A stretch of 64,000 nucleotides of DNA from Bedellia somnulentella (Eukaryota; Arthropoda; Insecta; Lepidoptera; Bedelliidae). A program made the position numbers and the translations under genes. The DNA is taken from assembly GCA_963576735.1 (NCBI GenBank), contig OY755173.1, positions 14,974,873-15,038,872 of the forward strand, in the 5' to 3' direction. The stretch's first letter is position 1; the number at the start of each line of letters is the position of its first letter. The notes under the pieces were generated by a model that was given only the letters and a program-made list of their open reading frames with translations, was not told where the DNA came from and did no database searches. This document shows, in pieces, positions 33,285 through 44,354 of this stretch.

Positions 33285-33490
33285 TGAACATCGTGAGGAA
33301 ACCCACATCACTGAATCATACTTATACATGTGATACTGTGTTTATACATAGCTATGATGATGCCTGGTATATCACGTGTTAATTGTCCACGTGAAATACG
33401 CTGGACACCATGAGGCAAAATGTGGCGTGACGTGCTAAATAATTACGAGTAGTATCCGTACCAACCCTTTAGGGGTATAAAGCTTGAATA
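33285..33490 (+). mobile_element. SINE-A, old copy
   Basis: ATCGTGAGGAAACCCACATC, GGTATATCACGTGTTAATTG and CCAACCCTTTAGGGGTATAA follow the SINE-A order at low identity. Confidence 0.6.
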
Positions 33491-34007
33491 ATGTGTTTAA
33501 TTTTAAATCGATAAACTATTTTTCTATAGTACGCACGAATATGATAATTATACAAAGTGCAATTAACATAGAATAACAAGAAATATGTTTAAATTATTTC
33601 ATATTTTAAGTAGGGTAAAATATCCAACTGCTCTGATTCCTAATAATTTTAAGAATTTAAGTTTATTTATTCAAAAGGCCATTGCGATCTTAATTGTATA
33701 ATTCTTATTCGATGATAAACTGATAAACAAACATTTTATTCTTTCAACTGGAAACTACAGTTACAAACAGTAATCCTTTGTAAGAGATTTTGACACTTCA
33801 TTAATTTCGGATACGGATGGGTATTCGAAATTAAGCAACCAAAGAAATAAAATCATGTCGAATATTATTTACAAAGAAATGCTTTCAATAAAGTATTATA
33901 TTTACTGATATCCGTCTCTTACCCCAAGCAATAATTTCAATAAGTGCCGATTGAATTTGAAAACAATAATGTTAGATCAGTCAGTACTGTAAACTTATTT
34001 TATATAA
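33491..34007. other. Unassigned stretch
   Basis: Nothing recognisable. Confidence 0.5.
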
Positions 34008-34128
34008 TACATACTCACGCGATTATTTCCAATTGGGTTAGGCAGAGACTTTGCAGCCACTATGTACGATTCTGGCGAAGCTGTCTAGCTTCATTTACAT
34101 ACATAAATCTTTTCGTACGTGCTCTATG
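34008..34128 (-). mobile_element. LINE-P, 5'-truncated tail
   Basis: Inverted tail CATACTCACGCGATTATTTC, CCAATTGGGTTAGGCAGAGA, then CTAGCTTCATTTACATACAT and CGTGCTCTAT. The 61-codon plus frame is a shadow. Confidence 0.75.
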
Positions 34129-34696
34129 AAATATATTTTTTTAGGTTTGCATAATGGTGGTTATGGCGTTCGGGTCGGTACGATTCTTATGCGTCTGATC
34201 AGAGCTATCACTGCATAATTTGTGTTTAACATAAAAATTAGAGTAAAATCTTCAATCGGACTACGTAAAAAGGGGTACAAAAAGGACGAAACAAGAACGC
34301 TATTCAGCTAGAAAATCCGTTTACGTATGTAGGTACAATAACGGTCACGGTAGAGCCATTGTCAAAACTTACGATGTACCTTCTATTATTATATTTGTGG
34401 CCTTTGATCCCTTACACGTATTCTGCTTGTACTTTTAGATTACATTTACGAGGATATCACAGCACGGAGTTTCCGGGCCAGTAGTATTTACGTGTAGAGA
34501 TGGTTTGATAAAACTGTTGCCTAATGGGAAGGAACGCATTCTATACTACTTATCCGCCTATAATATATTTTGTCCGACTGCACTGACTTCATTCAATCAT
34601 TGCTTATCGACTTTAATATAAAGAGTGTTGTGTATATTGCCTTTTTTTGTTCTGAAGATTGTTGTTTCACCCGTTTCATAGCCCAGATAAATATTA
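34129..34696. other. Unassigned stretch
   Basis: No gene or repeat recognised. Confidence 0.5.
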
Positions 34697-34710
34697 TATT
34701 TCATACAAAT

Positions 34711-34926
34711 TTCGCCGTGTAGTGCCAGTTTAGAATGTCACTACCCCTTTCTACCAACGGGTGTCGTATAAGGCGACTAAGGGTATGGGGCTTTTTTAAG
34801 TTTTTATTTCTACCATCTTCCCCTATTAACACCAAATGTGGCTGAGGAGATTTTAGCTCTAAAACTCTGGCTACCCCTTTTAGGGATTTATGGCTTTGAG
34901 TATATGTATGTATGTAATATAAATTG
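34711..34926 (+). mobile_element. SINE-B (GACTAAGGG subfamily) with 14-bp TSD
   Basis: Flanked by TATTTCATACAAAT at 34697-34710 and 34927-34940. The copy lacks the GGCGATGCGGTTGGAGACCC segment, an internal deletion, and is 216 bp long. Confidence 0.9.
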
Positions 34927-34940
34927 TATTTCATACAAAT

Positions 34941-35882
34941 AATGTAATGGATCTTACAAAACTACAATTGCGTAGCGCAAACTCGTGTCGTGAGCCGACG
35001 GGGAGTCAATGTCTTAACACATCAGGTTCGTGACTCAGACCGCTAGCGTCCAACAAAAACCATTTAGAAAACACACCAAGAATGTTTTGCTTAACCGACG
35101 AGACAATACATAGAAGTGTTATTGTCAATTCTTCAGACGATGGAGGAATTTATGAGATCATCTCATTATAATTTATACTCAGGAGCCTGCAAGAATTACG
35201 TTATGTAATGTTGTTTCTCGGCTGTATTATTTTTAACGGACAAGATAATCTTTAGAGTTTAATGCACAGGACACATGACTATGGAACATTCTTGCAAACC
35301 TCTTTTTTTAGTTTGAATAGCCTTGATACTGACTTTTGTTTCGAGGAATTTGCTTTATCTGGGTTTTATCAACAATGAGTCATCGTGAGAAGATTTGCAA
35401 TAGCTTTACTCATAATATGAAATTTTTACAAATTTGGGGTCAGAGACCAAATGGTATGCTTGTAGAAAATTTTAAATGTACTTATATATAATACAGGCAG
35501 ACAGGCAGTCTGTTAAAATAGTTTCTTATTAAAGGAGATGGGAACATTAGATTATTCTAATACGGATTGGTGCCTTGTCTTACATTATGTATCATGATTT
35601 TTTATGATTCCCAATTCTATATGCCCACCTAATGTCCCATGTCCAGAAATTGATAAAAAAGCGTTCAATTTTGCCAAAAAAACAAACAGTTATGTTTAAG
35701 TTCGAGGTCCAAAGTTTGAAGGTATCAATTTCAATCTACGCACAGCGCACATCAACGGTAAAGTCAATTAATTATTTAATAAAAAAAACCTTTGCAACTG
35801 TATTGAAGATTGAAATTTAATTGAAACGGTATGTTTGTCAAAAGTACATACATATCTTACGTTTATAAATTCCTTAAAATAA
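34941..35882. other. Unassigned stretch
   Basis: Nothing recognisable; the 62-codon plus frame at 35632 shows no coding signs. Confidence 0.5.
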
Positions 35883-36080
35883 CATACATAAATTCACGCC
35901 ATTATTTCCTTTGGGGTAGGCGGAGACAATTGATCACCACTTTGTACGATTCTGGCAAACCTCTTTAGCTTCGTTTACATACATCATTCTTTTGATAGAC
36001 GCTCTTTTATTCTTCATACTTCGGACACCTGCCTTTTTCAGCACTCTCTCTATTTAGTCCAGCTGTGTCCTTCGTGGTAA
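35883..36080 (-). mobile_element. LINE-P, 5'-truncated C-terminal relic
   Basis: Inverted tail ATTCACGCCATTATTTCC, CTTTGGGGTAGGCGGAGACA, GTTTACATACATCATTCTTT, CTTCATACTTCGGACACCTG and AGCACTCTCTCTATTTAGTC. The frame is broken by a stop in the last segment. Confidence 0.8.
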
Positions 36081-36104
36081 AAAAAATGTTCTAAAAGATG
36101 TATC

Positions 36105-36250
36105 CGATGTATTCAGACTTGAAATTCCTTCTTATGGAAGTTAAGTGAGGTAAACATTGTAAAATAAAGAGCGGTTGGCTACAGGTTTCCAACCATATCA
36201 CCCAACAATCACTTTAAAAGCCCTTATACACTATTCACCTTATAGAACAC
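36105..36250 (-). mobile_element. SINE-B, diverged middle part
   Basis: TTAAGTGAGGTAAACATTGT, GGTTTCCAACCATATCACCC and AACAATCACTTTAAAAGCCC match the central SINE-B region. Confidence 0.6.
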
Positions 36251-36275
36251 CATAAATTTCCAATTATATAACCCT

Positions 36276-36557
36276 TTAGAAAAAGACAAGTGGGGACATA
36301 TGTGTGGTTAATTTATCATGGTTGTTAACGGTGAGGGAAAACATCGTGAGGAAACCCACATGGCTGAGTTGTACTTAGTCATGTGACAGTGTATTCGTAC
36401 AAAACGGCGATAGGCCTGCCCTATCACGTGTGTACACTGTCCATACAAAACGTGGGTACTCTGAACACCAGGTGAAAAAGTCACTTGATGTTCAGAAGTA
36501 TTAGTACCTCTGCCAACCCCTTCGGGGATATATAGCGTAAGCGTTTATGTTATGTTA
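36276..36557 (+). mobile_element. SINE-A, 5'-truncated with TSD
   Basis: Begins at AAAAGACAAGTGGGGACA, lacking the tRNA-like head, and runs to the (TATGT)n tail. The duplication TTATATAACCCT is at 36264-36275 and 36558-36569. Confidence 0.92.
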
Positions 36558-36569
36558 TTATATAACCCT

Positions 36570-36625
36570 GCCTATCTCTTTTTTAAGGTTTATAGCCGTG
36601 AGAATATATATGTTTGTTACTTATA
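36570..36625 (+). mobile_element. SINE-B 3' end fragment
   Basis: GCCTATCTCTTTTTTAAGGT, TTATAGCCGTGAGAATATAT. Only the terminal 50 bp is recognisable. Confidence 0.55.
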
Positions 36626-37069
36626 TTAATAATTTTGTACTATAACATGAGTCTATCGGGTTTTGTTCCGTTATCTATCTATTACTCTGAGGTGCTTACT
36701 GCTTAAGTAGTTACTTTCTCCAAACGACGGTATCAATTTAGATTACTGCTTACGTCAAGTGGAGCCCTTGACCCACACTGTGACCTGCATCTTATCATGG
36801 TTTCATTTTTATTGAGATACTGCCTTATAGCTTATAGATACTTTTGTTTGTTGTTGTCAAGTGAATCAATTACATTTTGATGTTGGGGTACTAAAAAAAC
36901 ATTTATGTTAATTACGTATAGAAGCAGTTGAGATTTAAAGTATTAAGTGTTGGTAGCTTACTTGTAAGAGTAAATTGAAAAATATCTGCTTGTGAGTCCT
37001 GTTTATTTAACTGTTAGTTGTAGTGTGTACTTGAACACAAAGTATATGCACACATACACACACAGTTAT
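36626..37069. other. Unassigned stretch
   Basis: Nothing recognisable. Confidence 0.5.
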
Positions 37070-37133
37070 TCGTGATCGATAGTCTCTGCCTACCCCAATG
37101 GAAACTAACGGCGTGAGTTTATGTATGTATGTA
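37070..37133 (+). mobile_element. LINE-P tail, about 64 bp
   Basis: GATCGATAGTCTCTGCCTAC, CCCAATGGAAACTAACGGCG, then TGAGTTTATGTATGTATG. This is extreme 5' truncation: hardly more than the 3' module was copied. Confidence 0.85.
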
Positions 37134-37869
37134 ATTTCCACTAACATGAATCTAATTAAAAGTCTCAAAGCATTGCGAGTTCTTAGATTGTTATACATGT
37201 TTAAGACTTCCAATTCTTCTGTTATTTGAACATCGTTCGGGTCTCAATCTAACAATGAATATAGACAACTAATGTTAAGCAGATAAAAAGACAAAAATGT
37301 TCTAAAGAGAGTTCTGTAGTAAATTGTTCATGGCTAGTCAGCTAAATGTTTAAAACGATTCCATCGCATGTTAAGTATGGTAATTGATGATATATTTTTT
37401 TATAGTAAAAAAAACTATGATCTAAATACTAATTAGTACATAATTACTTAAAATATAGCTCCATGTTTCTAATCCCTAATACAGCAGATATTATCAACAC
37501 GCAAATGTACACGTGACTACGAAATATAAATTTTCGGATAAAGTAAAAAACTTCAGCGTCATAACTGATTGCAAGTAATTACACTATTTTATGGTAAGTT
37601 TTTTGGTGATAACACCTTTGGACAAAAAGTACATTAAAATATTTACAACTAAGATGTCTACGTCATCGTTTTAACATCTACGCTTTATTATTCTAGTTTA
37701 TCCTTTATAAAAACCGACATTAGTTTAGTCATATAAATTATGGTACAAAAATTGGTGTATAAGGCCATGGGGATAATGTGTTTTTTAATAAATTAATAAA
37801 ATCGCTTCATATACCTGTTGTGAATGATGCGTTACTTAAAACAGGTAAATGAAGAGATTTTATTACTAT
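37134..37869. other. Unassigned AT-rich stretch
   Basis: Nothing recognisable. Confidence 0.5.
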
Positions 37870-38075
37870 AAAGAACATCGTGAGGAAATCTGTGGCTGTG
37901 TGGAGTTGCTGAGTTGTACTTAGTTATGGAATAGTGTATTTGTATCTTCTCAGAGGCCTGTCTCCTATCATGTAAATGAAAGCACTGAGCTCTTTTGAGC
38001 CACAAAGTGGGTACTTTGGACCCACACGCCCACGAGAGAAAAACGATATGCGATGTTCGGAAGTATAAGTAAATG
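37870..38075 (+). mobile_element. SINE-A, old copy
   Basis: CATCGTGAGGAAATCTGTGG, GAGTTGTACTTAGTTATGGA, GAGGCCTGTCTCCTATCATG and GTGGGTACTTTGGACCC in SINE-A order. The 121-codon minus frame across it does not look like a real gene. Confidence 0.65.
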
Positions 38076-38238
38076 TGCCTTCCATTCCTGGATTTGTGGC
38101 GGAAACGATGAGTCAAATCTGTGCTTTGATCGTAACTTGTTTTGTTTTGTATTTCGTACCTTTTTTTGTGATAAGAGTTATCTATCATGGTGTACACGAT
38201 TCCATGCGCCTGATTTTTTTTGACAAATGAATTATATA

Positions 38239-38425
38239 CACGCTCTTTTACATAATGCTCATTTATTTTTCATACTTCGGACACCAGCCTTTAATAAAAG
38301 AGCATGTATGAAAAGATTGATGGATGTAAACGAAGCTAGAGAGGTTTGCCAGGACCGTACAATGTGGCGATCAATAGTCTCTGCCTACCCCAATGGGAAA
38401 TAATGGCGTGAGTATGTATGTATGA
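38239..38425. mobile_element. LINE-P with inverted 5' segment
   Basis: The segment 38239-38291 is LINE-P in minus orientation (CATACTTCGGACACCAGCCT). From 38293 the adjacent downstream part follows in plus orientation (AATAAAAGAGCATGTATGAA … CTGCCTACCCCAATGGG … GTGAGTATGTATGTATG). In element coordinates the inverted piece lies immediately upstream of the plus piece with a small overlap at AATAAA(A/T)GAGC. This is the signature of twin priming. Confidence 0.85.
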
Positions 38426-38544
38426 ATTATATACTAACGATATTTTCTCCTAGTAAGCATGACTTAAAATAAGATTTATAATACTGTGGCGCTGAATCTT
38501 TTAAAATTTGAATGAAAAGATCGTAAAATTTAGATTAAGCTCGA

Positions 38545-38612
38545 GAGCTTTTCCAAGATTTTACAAAGTGGCGGTCGATAGTCTCTGCTTACACCAATGA
38601 GAACTTATTGCG
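38545..38612 (+). mobile_element. LINE-P tail, diverged
   Basis: CAAAGTGGCGGTCGATAGTC, TCTGCTTACACCAATGAGAA and TTATTGCGTGA. Confidence 0.65.
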
Positions 38613-40383
38613 TGAAATTCCTATTTGCATCTTTTTAATATCAGGACAGCCAACAAAAGCTCTTTTTCATTTAGGGCAATTATATAAATATACAATACAA
38701 ATGATTAATAATTTACCTATTTTCTATCAATGGCTTTATAGTATTAAATATACGCAAGCGAATGCACACTGCAGCGTTAATTTTGTATAGTTTTGTATTC
38801 TCAATGAATTCCTGAGTGAACCAGTGAACCACAGCACAGCCATTAGACACCGGAATAGAACGGCCTGGATTCCTGGAACAACATGGAGCAGGCAAACCAA
38901 CGGGATTATTAACCACCCAAACTACGTAGCTCTTCTATTCTAACTCTTCCAATGAATGCAAAAGCTCTCTCTCATTAACAGGGTTATAACGCTCATTGTA
39001 CGCAACCAACCCTACATTTCGCTTGCAAGTTTCACCGTGTTAATTATAAATTGATAACAAAATTGTTTAATATGGTAACCTTGAGTTTTACTTGAATTCG
39101 TTTTTCTAGGTGCTTATCATAATACAAAACAGTGATTATAATTTGCAAATTGTGGTCAAGTGAATTTTGTGTGAGCTTTCTGTAAAAATAATTTGAGGTT
39201 ATGTTTACAAATCAACCGTGGTGTTCTCAAGTAAGTAAACTTGTAATAAAGCTATATTTTAATTTTATGAATAACGAATACATTTACATTATTAAAACAC
39301 TAAATAGTATTAGTTGAATTCATTGGAAGTTGTGTTAAATAGTCCATAGAATTAATATACTGTTGTTTTAATTTAGTGTGATCATCGCTTTGTTTGTTAA
39401 TTCACAAAATCCTAATCATTAGGTTACATCAATAAAATATTAATGTTTATTCTCAAATGATGAATATAAATGATTTCGGTACTCTTGAAACTATAAATCT
39501 TTAACTTTACGGTGCTGTCTCATATTAGATGTAAATATAACAGGTTTGCTTTTGTATAAAAACTTTGTTTACGAAAACGTTGTATAAGCTTTCATGCCCC
39601 AAAGAGCATAGGACATAGCAGAGAGACATAATGCACATTACTTTCAAGGTCATTAAGAGACGATGATTCATTATGCATATGCATGCTCAATATATTTATA
39701 AATGACTAATAACATATTATGTAACAAATGTACTAAAATAGACAATCTATTGCTTGATTGGTTGCTTAAAATTATAATTTTTAGGTACTCTCCTACCGCG
39801 ATTCCATAATGCATCTGTTGTAGTCGGTGTAGAATAGTCGGTTGGTTCTGTAGAATGATCTTTAGCACTATAAAAAATACACTTTATTTGCACGGATCTG
39901 TTTCACGAAATTATTTGATAAGGTTGATATTGAAATGTTTCATCAAAAAATTTCAACCTGAATAACCAAAAGTTTCAATGTAACCTTACATTAAAATGGG
40001 GTTCTAATATGCAAATCAGCATTATTGACGAGCGGACAACATTTAAACTGACACGAGTCATTTTTATTGTTTTGATTAATGTTGAGCATTAAAAGTGTAT
40101 TACTGAAATATTTTTGACATGTGTTGGTTATTGTTTACCTTACGAAACACCAAACTCAAAGAGACGTCACTCTATAATGTCAGTTCAACTTTGAGAGAAG
40201 AGTCTTTAACCTGACATTAAACTTTTAACCCGACAACGTAAAAAAGGTTTAAAAATTTCAATTAAATTCAAAAATGGTCAAGAGAGCTATATAATCTACA
40301 TACCAACAATATTCTTCGATAAATAGAGGAAAATCTGGTCTTCTTTCGGAAGACTTCTTTTTTGGTACCGAAATACTTATGAC
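38613..40383. other. Mostly unassigned; GC-richer patch at 38815-38935
   Basis: The patch 38815-38935 stays open on both strands (minus: …GLPAPCCSRNPGRSIPVSN…; plus: …STAIRHRNRTAWIPGTTW…) and looks less random than its surroundings, but I recognise neither. The rest is AT-rich with nothing to report. Confidence 0.4.
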
Positions 40384-40639
40384 ATATACATACATACATA
40401 CATATACTCACGGCTATAAATCCCTAAAAGGGGTAGCCAGAGCTAAGGAATTATAAATTCCCCAGCCACTTCTGGAAAGTTGAGTGGGGTAAAGATGGTG
40501 AAATAAAGGTTGTTGGTGATGGGTCTCTAACCGCATCACCCAAAAATCCCTTAATAGCCCCCAATACCGTTAGTCGCCCCTTGTGTACAACAACTGGAAG
40601 AAATGGGGTAGTGCTATTCTAAGCCGACACTACACAGCA
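40384..40639 (-). mobile_element. SINE-B, full length
   Basis: Complete order from (CATA)n tail to CGACACTACACAGCA. A few substitutions are present. No clear flanking duplication was found. Confidence 0.88.
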
Positions 40640-41385
40640 TGTTTCATTCATAAACATTAAAAATTGAATGAACATTTCATAAACCTGTTTTTAATTATTG
40701 TAGTTTTGTTAGACATGATGTCATGTACCAGTTCCACGTGCTGTTTTACAAGTGTTGTATATACATAGTATCTTAACCACAGGGGATCACCAACTAATTA
40801 TAATTAACCCTTACAGAATCACGTTACATGTAAATTATCACGATAATGACGGAAAAATCAAATGCTCGCTCAACGATTGATTTCTATCTGCTATACATAT
40901 AATTTAAAAGAATTCGGTTAATGACGTTTAATGTTATCATTCTATGGCTTTGATGAATATATTAATATTATAAACAAGTAATTTAATATTTGCTAAATTA
41001 ATATGATTTTAGAGATTTGTTTGGCTTAGTTGTTATGCGTGAAAAGTCACGTAGGCACTGAATTGTGACGCCAACGTTTGCCTCATTTGGATAAAATATA
41101 TCGGTTCATCTCAGTTTGGCGAATACTTTACAAGTTGTTTTTTCTACAATAAAATAAGCGTCATTCATGTATCGTTTTGCATATCGTGACTTAGGACATC
41201 AGGCAGGTAAGGGTTCTTATTTCCATTTAATACACATACTCTACCATGGACATTAAGTGTTTATGGCAGACTAAAGGGAGTGGAAGTGGTTTAAAACCTA
41301 CTAATATAACTGACTATTTTTAAAAAACATCTAGTTTCTTGACCAGATAGAAAACGTTCTAATCAAGGCGGGGGGGGGTCCGAGG
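40640..41385. other. Unassigned stretch
   Basis: Nothing recognisable except a G-run near 41370. Confidence 0.5.
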
Positions 41386-41520
41386 TGAGAAGAATAAAAG
41401 AGCATACTGTATGAGAAGAATAATGAATGTAAGGGAAGCAAGAGAGTTTTGTCAACTTACTAAGTGGCGATAGATAGTCTCTGCCTACCCCAATGGGGAT
41501 AATGGGCCTGAGTATAAGTA
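41386..41520 (+). mobile_element. LINE-P tail
   Basis: AATAAAAGAGCATACTGTAT, GAATGTAAGGGAAGCAAGAG, GTCTCTGCCTACCCCAATGG and GGGCCTGAGTATAAGTA. Diverged and 5'-truncated. Confidence 0.82.
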
Positions 41521-41657
41521 AGCAAGTGTTACTAGTTTATATTAGAGTATTTCAGCTGTTCATGACATTATCTTAATTATACTTTACAGCGTTTCACTCT
41601 AGGGCGGACGTGGGTTTCTACGTTTTAATACAAGATAGGGCAATCAGATCTTTATTA

Positions 41658-41750
41658 ACCGTCTTCAAAAAAAGGAGTTTCTCAGTTCGATTGTTTGTAT
41701 GTATGTTTGTCCGCTTTTATCTCGCGTTTGGCTAAAGCTACTTTTATTTA
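41658..41750 (+). repeat. Interspersed repeat D fragment
   Basis: ACCGTCTTCAAAAAAAGGAG followed by TTGTATGTATGTTTGTCCGC and CTCGCGTTTGGCTAAAGC, close to the copy at 4505. Confidence 0.55.
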
Positions 41751-43232
41751 TTAGAAACTGCATTAACTTATATGTGATGTGTAATGGTTATATCGGACTG
41801 ATAGATAACTAAAAGGTGAACGATCGAAACAGACAAGGATGTTAATAATATAAAAGGTTTCGTTTTATGCCATTCAGCTACGGAGTCCCTAAAAAACAAA
41901 CAAAGAATGGTTGTGGATGGTCCACCATTCTAAAAATAAGCTCAGTATGTTTTGGAATAATAAGAAAGATAAAATTTTATACGTATTTACTTTGCGTTTA
42001 AAATGTGGTACATTCATTTATTCTGCTATTTGCTTACAAACGAGAGTAATAACGATGTAGCATAAAAATGCATATTTTACGTAATTACTGTGTTTTAACA
42101 AACGAGACTGCTGAAGGCTCTATACATTACAATGTATCGTAAAGTATGGTTTTCTTGAGTAGGGGCTCTACAAGTCGTATAGTATTATGTTATTGAATTA
42201 GTTTTGTGATTGATTGTTATGACTTTCGATACAAAGTTGTTGACTTGCAAAATCTCGGATTTTTCTTGTCAAATGGCCGAATTGTGTCGCTTGTTATTTA
42301 ATTTTCTAGTAATTGTACGTCCGTCACCACTGATTGGTGCCCTTCCTTAGTGAGGGTTATTACACGATTACCTCATCTCTTCACGTGGTTGTGTACCTTG
42401 TGTGTTATAGCGGCCCATTGTAAGATCCTTTATTTCACCTTGCCGATGAAGGTATTCTGGACTTTCAAAGTTTCGATACCTGATTCTGCTATTATGGTCA
42501 TGAAACCGGGTATATGTGAGCTGTGTAGTGTCGCCTAACAGTAGCACTAACCCATTTCTATGTATTACCATGCCACAAAATATGACAGACCTATGAGTAT
42601 AGAATAGAAAGAGATCACAATTCTAATATTATTATTCTTTATCAGAAGCAAAATGTTTGCCTCATCCTATGTAAAAAAAACGCAAGAACGAGTATTCAAG
42701 GAATAAAATGGGTATTTCATAAACAACAATAAAAAAAACTCTGAATATTTCAATCTTACATCCAAAGTTACCTTACCATTACACTGTTGGGCAATTTTTT
42801 TTTTTACATCGGATCTTTTTTGACTTTGCTTAACTTGAATCTTCCCATGATTTAACCAACACTTTCAACTTATTTCACCGGAAACACGAGACTATCACGC
42901 GAGGATATCATTTTATTCTACTAATGTCATCAAATTTATTCAAACGCAAAAAGTTGTACTTAATCAAGTATTCTTAAGGCTTAAAGCATTAATTAAGGCT
43001 CACCTCTGCTACACCGTTGCGTGAATCACGGGGCGTTTCGGAAACCTGTTCTTAGCCTGTTTCAGAGAAAACTCGCTCAGTGACTTAACGACACTGATTA
43101 AGCGATGAAGCCAATCACACTAAACGGTTTAGAGATACGTAATTACACTCTACAATACTTCTATCATATGGATAGTTATTAGGTTTAACGTAAATTTGTC
43201 TAAACATTTTAAATACATGTTGGTATTTTAAT
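41751..43232. other. Mostly unassigned; SINE-B head fragment at 42515-42560
   Basis: AGCTGTGTAGTGTCGCCTAA and GTAGCACTAACCCATTTCTA are a SINE-B 5' head on plus. The overlapping short frames on both strands at 42350-42571 give no protein signal. The rest shows nothing. Confidence 0.5.
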
Positions 43233-43439
43233 CTTTTTGTTCATGAAAACCTCATGTGGGGATTATTACTAATAAATAAAGAATAAACAAAGGAAAGAAT
43301 TATTTTTTTTAAATTTGGCAGCCATTGACACGGTAGCTCAATTGGCAAGAGCGACGGGGCGTATACCCGAGGTCGCGGGTTCGAATCCCGCCTGTGTCGA
43401 ATTTTTTCTTTCCTTTGTTTATTCTTTATTTATTAGTAA
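43233..43439 (+). mobile_element. Tyr-hairpin element, right arm cut at the Hel-2 boundary
   Basis: Left flank TCATGAAAACCTCATGTGGG, then perfect 34-bp inverted arms (43266-43299, 43406-43439; GAATAAACAAAGGAAAGAA inside). They surround a tRNA-like body at 43327-43398 with GACACGG/CTGTGTC acceptor pairing, TAGCTCAATTGG, loop GCGTATA and GGTTCGAATCC. The right arm stops exactly where the Helitron-like element starts. The expected TAATCCCCACATGAGG continuation is not found after that element. Confidence 0.88.
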
Positions 43440-44354
43440 CTAGCGACCCGCCCCGGCTTCGCACGGGTGCAATGCAAAATATACCTACTACAGAATGTCC
43501 TTAATACACAACGTTCACAGCTTTTTTGTCATTTACCAATACAAACATGTTTTGCTTAGATGTTACTCTTGACAGTACTCAAGTCAACACTCAAGTTTAA
43601 TCCTCCAACGTTAAAAGTTTGACCCTGCGATTTATTAATGGTCATTGCAAAAGATATCTTTACCGGAAATTGTAGACGTTTATTAATTAATTAATTTACA
43701 ATTTTTTTTAATTAATTCTTGATATTTTCCTCGCTAGAGAGCTCTGATAAACGCGTGCGATCGCTGCAAATCATAAAGTGCGCGCTATTTTATAGGCACG
43801 CGCCGCCCGGCGCAAACAACTACGACCCTGCATTTTAAATTTGTAATATCTCGGTAATATTCACTTAAATTACATGCTGTAAAAAGCATATTGATCTATA
43901 ATAAATGCACAATTTATTTAAGGTACTTAATTGGATAAGGATTAATGCTGTATTGTTTAAAATCACTTCGTAAATCACCATTTTTTAGTAAAGAATAAAA
44001 ATGGTTATGCTGGGTTATCCCTAAGAGATAGACATATACCATGGCGGACTTTTTTGTTGAACTTTTTAAGTGAACAATAATGTAGTACATTATTTTGGTC
44101 TATCTCGTAGGGTTCAGCCAGCGTTTGCAATATAAGCGCAAAAAAACGTGCTTATTTACGACATCACATTAGAAACCTTTAAATTTATCAGTGTTTCTCT
44201 ACTATATTATGCATTTATTATACATACAAACCTTCCTTAAGAATCACTCTATCTATTAAAAAAAACCGCATCAAAATCCGTTGCGTAGTTTTAAAGATCT
44301 AAGCATACATACGGACATACAGCGAAAGCGACTTTGTTTTATACTATGTATTGA
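43440..44354 (-). mobile_element. Hel-2, Helitron-derived element with helicase relic
   Basis: On the minus strand it starts TCAATACATAGTATAAAAC after an A. It ends CCCGTGCGAAGCCGGGGC…GGTCGCTAG before a T, with ACCCG/CGGGT able to form the terminal hairpin about 10 bp from CTAG. Near the 3' end lies the C-terminal end of a Pif1-type helicase (43501-43678), the position expected in autonomous Helitrons. The 5' part contains CGGATTTTGATGCGG-type sequence. Most of the Rep-helicase gene is missing, so it is non-autonomous. Confidence 0.85.
43501..43678 (-). pseudogene. Helitron Pif1-like helicase, C-terminal fragment
   Basis: First segment: RLQFPVKISFAMTINKSQGQ then TFNVGGLNLSVDL, containing the highly conserved FAMTINKSQGQ motif of Helitron/Pif1 superfamily-1 helicases. 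After a deletion of roughly 15-20 codons and a frame change, the second segment reads VLSRVTSKQNMFVLVNDKKA and VNVVY, then TAA (43503-43501). That is the known end of the protein (…ALSRVTS…NVVY). The part normally between them (GQLYVALSR-like) is gone. Rep, motif I/II and other catalytic parts are absent. It cannot be functional. Confidence 0.9.
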
